Shown here piece after piece: positions 6,001-6,527 of a stretch of DNA of 6,527 nucleotides (positions are counted from its first letter, which is position 1; each line of letters opens with the position of its first letter). The translations under genes were made by a program, and so were the position numbers. The notes below the pieces were generated by a model. The model was not told the DNA's origin. It worked only from the letters and a program-made list of their open reading frames with translations, and made no database searches. The stretch is from an uncultured Verrucomicrobiota bacterium (lineage in GTDB: Bacteria; Verrucomicrobiota; Verrucomicrobiia; Limisphaerales; UBA9464). The stretch covers positions 1 to 6,527 of the forward strand of contig CAIYXO010000330.1 of NCBI GenBank assembly GCA_903930165.1, given 5' to 3'.

Positions 6001-6527
6001 GAAGTCCGTCGAGGTGGCCGCCGGCTATGGGGGCGCCATCGCCCTCGGAGCCAACACGCTCTCGGTCTCCGCCGGGTTCTCCGTCGTGCCGACCGGCGCG
6101 TTCAACCCCGGCAACGGCACGGTCCGCTTCGTCGGTTCCCAGGACGTCTCCATCCCGTCCGTCCTCGTCAATGTCGCCGTCGACGGCGGCGCGGCGGTCG
6201 CCCTCAAGTCCGACCTCACCCTGTGGGGCAACGGCACGCTGAGCGGCAACGGCCGCATCCTGAACGGCGGCGGACGCCTGCTCCTCGGCCGGGGCGACCA
6301 GGTCGGCTACGTGGTGAACTTCACCGGCACGGTGGACGACCTCGTGCTGGTGCCGGGCTTCAACGCGGACATCGCGCTGAGCACGAACCTGGTGGTGAAC
6401 GGCTCGCTGACGGTGGCGGAGATGCGGACGCTGAACGGCCCGGGCGTCCTCCGGGTGCACGGTCGTGCCACCAGCACGGACACGTCGTGGTTCAACGCGA
6501 CCTCGGTCCAGCTGGTGGGTTCGAACG
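1..6527 (+). CDS. Giant multidomain exoprotein, adhesin-like; internal fragment, partial at both ends
   Basis: One uninterrupted frame (complete codons 2-6526, 2,175 residues) covers the window without a stop. The translation has no catalytic domain. It is a chain of extracellular beta modules: Calx-beta, PA14, LamG-like, a second concanavalin-like fold, FN3-like, cadherin-like, four HYR-like, ASH/choice-of-anchor D, a second FN3-like, five PKD/Ig-like repeats and a beta-solenoid-like region. Only about seven Lys and three Cys occur, and acidic residues dominate, as is common in secreted surface proteins. Such proteins usually carry an N-terminal Sec signal and a C-terminal anchor or sorting domain; neither lies within the window. 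Frame continuity and module content are seen directly. A role in adhesion or polysaccharide binding at the cell surface is inferred. Nothing about operon context or regulation can be said because no flanking gene is visible. The module mix suggests Verrucomicrobia or a relative. Confidence 0.95.
2..112 (+). other. C-terminal end of an upstream Calx-beta module (partial)
   Basis: Residues 1-37 align by eye with the last strands of a Calx-beta module. An acidic residue (E6) is followed by an alternating hydrophobic strand, a Tyr (Y19) and a final strand ending in L-L-D-N, the position where such modules usually have A-D-N-D. The next Calx-beta module begins directly after it, so at least two stand in tandem and the gene continues upstream. 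Codons here (gta, agc, cca, ctt, gct, tct, caa) are less G/C-ending than in the rest of the gene. The sequence is short, so the assignment rests on its position and on the match with the end of the following module. Confidence 0.6.
113..433 (+). other. Calx-beta domain
   Basis: Residues 38-144 have the usual Calx-beta layout: an opening I-S-I strand, then A-S-E-T-G, a F-R-V-T-R strand, V-N-Y-T-V-S-G-T-A-T-S-G-V-D-F, an L-P-G-S-V-x-L-P-A-G turn, and the acidic D-E-L-V-E-D-A-E-T-V segment before the last strands. About 105 residues is the normal size. Calx-beta modules are calcium-binding beta-sandwiches first described in Na/Ca exchangers and integrin beta4, and they are common in bacterial surface proteins. 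Calcium binding is inferred from the conserved acidic segment. Here the module is a structural unit that leads into PA14. Confidence 0.9.
446..925 (+). other. PA14 domain (putative glycan-binding module)
   Basis: Residues 149-308 start with G-I-L-R-E-W-F, followed by S-V-A-D-L-T and a F-P-D-A-P-T-G segment, a pattern seen at the start of many bacterial PA14 modules. The core strand Y-A-D-D-A-A-E-L-W-F (residues 218-227) holds a paired Asp (D220, D221) at the place where lectin-type PA14 proteins such as yeast flocculins coordinate calcium and sugar. A Q-K-V-Y-L-E-V strand and the closing E-R-P-I-P-A-H-R-L-D-P-F complete the fold. At about 160 residues the module is full length. PA14 occurs in glycosidases, adhesins and toxins and usually binds carbohydrate. 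Ligand and sugar specificity cannot be read from the sequence. Confidence 0.9.
1034..1738 (+). other. LamG / concanavalin A-like lectin-fold domain (Laminin_G_3 type)
   Basis: Residues 345-579. The module opens with N-R-F-R-F-D-G and contains the strand V-S-L-E-T-W-V-T-F (Trp 425), then H-I-V-L-T-Y-D (from His 505) followed by Y-Y-R-D-G (519-523). It closes with H-E-F-R-V-Y-D-Y-A-L-S (from about residue 561) and a nearby Q-I. The last motif is the usual end signature of bacterial Laminin_G_3 modules (E-x-R-V-Y-x-x-A-L-S-x-x-Q-I). At about 235 residues it is somewhat longer than typical because of loops between the Trp strand and the His strand. The fold is a jelly-roll often used to bind polysaccharide or protein. 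A 36-residue linker without clear structure joins it to PA14. Confidence 0.82.
1781..2266 (+). other. Second concanavalin-like beta-sandwich (DUF1349-like)
   Basis: Residues 594-755 resemble the modules often annotated as DUF1349 or 'regulation of enolase protein 1-like' in bacterial exoproteins. Visible landmarks are an I-T-L-F-G-S-G opening, D-S-F-H-F-E-S-Q-P-V, a strand with S-S-M-V-T-T-N-A-S-G-T-A-G-L-M-L-R, then V-W-L-R-L-E-R, S-A-D-G-T-N-W-T-R-V-A-S-V and a closing A-V-F-E-N-L-T-V strand. Length (about 160 residues) suits the family. The fold is concanavalin-like and its role in these giant proteins is unproven; glycan binding is a reasonable guess. With PA14 and LamG it forms a cluster of three potential ligand-binding modules. 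Confidence 0.72.
2279..2560 (+). other. Fibronectin type III-like domain 1
   Basis: Residues 760-853 show an FN3-like plan: A-S-L-R-A-S-V-N-P-N-G-S-P-T-T strands, F-E-Y-G (791-794) followed by T-x-L-Y-G, the S-G-L-T-P-H-T-T-Y-Q-Y-Q-A-V-A turn and strand, and F-T-T-L at the end. The 'N-P-N-G ... F-E-Y-G ... Y-G' form is a common variant in Verrucomicrobia and Planctomycetes exoproteins and also in actinobacteria. It is likely a spacer between the ligand-binding cluster and the Ig-like stalk. A related copy lies at 4211-4510. Confidence 0.8.
2561..2836 (+). other. Cadherin/Big-like Ig domain with D-rich loop (tandem-95 type)
   Basis: Residues 854-945 start with the P-V-A-V-D-D-x-P motif and continue with V-T-L-S-V-L-A-N-D-S-D-A-D-G-D-R-L (the acidic loop N880-D887), then G-S-V-x-I, L-T-Y-D-P-A-D-D-F-A-G-A-D-E-F-T-Y-T-V-S-D-G-F-G-G and T-A-T-V-R-V-Q-V. 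This is a textbook example of the roughly 90-residue VCBS/cadherin-like module repeated in many large bacterial adhesins. The D-x-D-x-D-G-D loop is the expected calcium-binding site that stiffens such stalks (family knowledge). Only one copy is present here, whereas many proteins carry long arrays. Confidence 0.88.
2840..3085 (+). other. HYR-like domain 1
   Basis: Residues 947-1028, beginning D-T-A-A-P-T-I. It has the I-N-D-N-V-G-V segment and a P-P-A-G-T-P-V-T-V-G turn, then the A-A-D-A-A-G-N-A-A strand typical of the HYR (hyalin repeat) group. In many HYR modules the segment reads T-D-N-C-G; here Val replaces Cys. HYR modules are Ig-like folds associated with adhesion. It is followed directly by a second copy. 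Confidence 0.75.
3086..3322 (+). other. HYR-like domain 2
   Basis: Residues 1029-1107, beginning D-G-T-A-P-I-L, with A-T-D-N-V-G-V, P-A-A-G-T-T-L-A-V-G and the closing T-V-R-D-A-A-G-N-T-A strand. It matches domain 1 in layout and length and also lacks the cysteines of canonical HYR modules. It belongs to a four-module run between the cadherin-like module and the ASH module. Confidence 0.78.
3323..3577 (+). other. HYR-like domain 3, divergent, with one Cys
   Basis: Residues 1108-1192. It contains D-A-D-A-A-C-S-A-V-A-P-D-L-T (Cys 1129), the N-terminal cysteine region seen in cysteine-bearing HYR-type modules. It lacks both the D-N-C/V-G segment and the D-A-x-G-N strand; the latter is replaced by T-G-A-D-G-A-A-A-F-A-T. 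F-S-Q-S-L-S-V-G-T-S-L-T-L-G-S is shared in outline with domain 4. Assignment as HYR-like rests mainly on position and on that shared segment. Confidence 0.62.
3578..3829 (+). other. HYR-like domain 4, with one Cys
   Basis: Residues 1193-1276, beginning D-V-L-A-P-V-F. It has the T-A-T-D-C-N-G-P-V segment (Cys 1230), F-S-Q-S-V-A-A-G and a closing A-V-D-A-S-G-N-T-N strand. The N-terminal Cys expected in the same module is absent (N-V-A-P-G-V-L-G-I-V-P-D-L at that place), so this module and domain 3 each hold one half of the usual pair. Confidence 0.72.
3842..4210 (+). other. ASH / choice-of-anchor-D type Ig-like domain
   Basis: Residues 1281-1403 follow the family pattern closely: E-I-A-L-V-G-N-G-L-V-I-A-D-G-D, then D-F-G-T-V (Phe 1307), R-T-F-S-V-R-N-T-G-N-A-P-L (N-T-G at 1325-1327), A-D-E-F-T-V, a P-A-T-V-P-A-G-T turn, F-T-V-S-F-A-P-G-A-G-G and the closing Y-D-F-A-V-Q-G-V-G. 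These modules are common in bacterial exported proteins that end in diverse sorting or anchoring signals. That hints at surface anchoring further downstream, but no anchor is visible here. Size (about 120 residues) is normal. Confidence 0.88.
4211..4510 (+). other. Fibronectin type III-like domain 2
   Basis: Residues 1404-1503. The F-Q-Y-G-T-N-T-S-Y-G motif (from 1437), the L-T-G-L-V-P-G-L-E-Y-H-F-R-A-V-A-V-N turn and strand, and the closing L-V-F-A-T-A parallel those of the first FN3-like module. A typical N-P-N-G stretch is replaced by I-R-A-R-N-A-T. It sits between the ASH module and the PKD-like array and probably acts as a spacer. Confidence 0.78.
4523..4780 (+). repeat. PKD/Ig-like repeat 1 (86 codons, divergent)
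   Basis: Residues 1508-1593. It shares with the next four units the order: proline start, S-L-P-E-G, S-D-A-D-A-D-T-F, A-G-T-W-T-W-S, V-T-I-T-A-T-D-S-H-G and T-L-S-V-T-N-V-P-P. It is the most divergent of the first four (V-S-G-T-V-S-D-A-D in place of T-G-T-W-x-D-P-G) and probably the oldest copy. The fold is Ig-like; PKD-related modules serve as spacers or adhesion units. Confidence 0.8.
4781..5044 (+). repeat. PKD/Ig-like repeat 2 (88 codons)
   Basis: Residues 1594-1681, exactly 264 bp. Motifs in order are V-T-V-G-E-G, T-G-T-W-S-D-P-G-G-D, G-T-W-S-W-S-L-A-T-T-D-G-P-E, V-T-I-T-A-T-D-A-D-G-G and L-T-V-T-N-V-V-P. It shares the 18-base string cctcgccaccaccgacgg (4933-4950) with repeat 4 at the equivalent position, exactly two units later. 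Confidence 0.88.
5045..5308 (+). repeat. PKD/Ig-like repeat 3 (88 codons)
   Basis: Residues 1682-1769, exactly 264 bp. Motifs are V-T-V-G-E-G, S-G-T-W-F-D-P-G-A-D, G-S-W-T-W-A-F-T-P-A-D-G-P-E, V-T-V-T-A-T-D-S-D-G and L-T-V-T-N-L-P-P. The 17-base string gtgaccgtcggggaagg (5069-5085) recurs in repeat 4 exactly 264 bp later (5333-5349). Confidence 0.88.
5309..5572 (+). repeat. PKD/Ig-like repeat 4 (88 codons)
   Basis: Residues 1770-1857, exactly 264 bp. Motifs are V-T-V-G-E-G, N-T-G-T-W-G-D-P-G-A-D, N-G-T-W-S-W-S-L-A-T-T-D-G-P-E, V-T-I-T-A-T-D-S-D-G and L-V-V-E-N-R-P-P. It combines strings shared with repeat 3 (5333-5349) and repeat 2 (5461-5478), as expected if the array grew or was homogenised by unequal exchange. 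Confidence 0.88.
5573..5821 (+). repeat. PKD/Ig-like repeat 5 (83 codons, terminal, shortened)
   Basis: Residues 1858-1940. It keeps N-T-G-T-W-S-D-P-G-T-D, N-G-T-W-S-W-S-F and T-G-T-D-A-D-G. The V-G-E-G element has become V-S-A-G, the D-G-P-E loop is replaced by a shorter G-A-L-S-Q-Q, and the closing V-T-N-x-P-P linker is missing. It reads as the terminal cap of the array before the Trp-rich motif. Confidence 0.82.
5834..6527 (+). other. Trp-rich entry motif and beta-solenoid-like region (continues beyond window)
   Basis: Residues 1945-2175. The region opens with F-V-W-N-A-A-A-N-G-A-N-W-S-T-P-S-S-W (Trp 1949, 1958, 1964), the kind of motif that precedes autotransporter-associated beta-strand and similar right-handed solenoid repeats. 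A D-rich loop D-D-D-G-I-P-D-A-N-D (1971-1980) follows. After it come short Gly/Asn/Val-rich strands, including F-N-P-G-N-G-T-V-R-F-V-G-S and L-W-G-N-G-T-L-S-G-N-G. These resemble the 'F-x-x-G-x-G-T-V-x-F-x-G-S' units common in bacterial surface proteins. The solenoid is inferred from strand periodicity and motif likeness, not proven. No outer-membrane beta-barrel or sorting signal is seen before the window ends. Confidence 0.65.

Noticed and set aside
4177..6460. Further long minus-strand open frames (4177-5970 and 4700-6460).
   Set aside because: They overlap each other in different frames and are antisense to the PKD-like array and solenoid-like region. Their repetitive look simply mirrors the sense-strand repeats.
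1..6527. Promoters, terminators, RNA genes, insertion sequences, attachment sites or a multi-gene defence or biosynthetic system.
   Set aside because: No intergenic space exists, and I saw no transposase, integrase, tRNA-like or terminator-like sequence. The window supports a single surface-protein gene only.

Overview
The whole window lies inside one very large protein-coding gene on the + strand. The frame whose codons start at positions 2, 5, 8 and so on is open from edge to edge: 2,175 codons with no stop, no credible start and no intergenic sequence. Both ends of the gene lie outside the window. The other frames and the opposite strand hold only shadow open frames created by the very G/C-rich codon usage.

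The base composition is very GC-rich (roughly 70% by eye) and almost all codons end in C or G. The predicted protein has only about seven lysines and three cysteines, is rich in D, E, T, A, V and G, and is built entirely from beta-sandwich and beta-solenoid modules typical of secreted or cell-surface proteins. The module set (Calx-beta, PA14 opening with GILREWF, LamG-type lectin fold, FN3-like modules with an F-E-Y-G motif, choice-of-anchor-D/ASH module, HYR-like modules, PKD/Ig-like modules) is characteristic of giant exoproteins of the Verrucomicrobia/Planctomycetes group. A high-GC verrucomicrobial host is my best guess, but no taxonomic marker is present.

Layout along the protein (residues counted from the first complete codon): tail of one Calx-beta module (1-37), a complete Calx-beta module (38-144), PA14 (149-308), a linker, LamG/concanavalin-like module (345-579), a second concanavalin-like sandwich (594-755), FN3-like 1 (760-853), cadherin/Big-like module with a calcium-type D-rich loop (854-945), four HYR-like modules (947-1276), an ASH/choice-of-anchor-D module (1281-1403), FN3-like 2 (1404-1503), five PKD/Ig-like repeats of 83-88 residues (1508-1940), and a Trp-rich motif leading into a beta-solenoid-like region (1945 to the window edge).

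Taken together it reads as a surface or secreted adhesin-like or glycan-binding protein. Putative carbohydrate-binding modules (PA14 and two concanavalin-like folds) are clustered toward the N-terminal side, a long Ig-like stalk follows, and a beta-solenoid section comes last. I see no catalytic domain, signal peptide, anchor or secretion signal in the window, so function, location and secretion route are inferred from module content only. The points most worth a second look are the exact 264-bp periodicity of three PKD-like repeats, the unusual cysteine placement across two neighbouring HYR-like modules, and the overall architecture.
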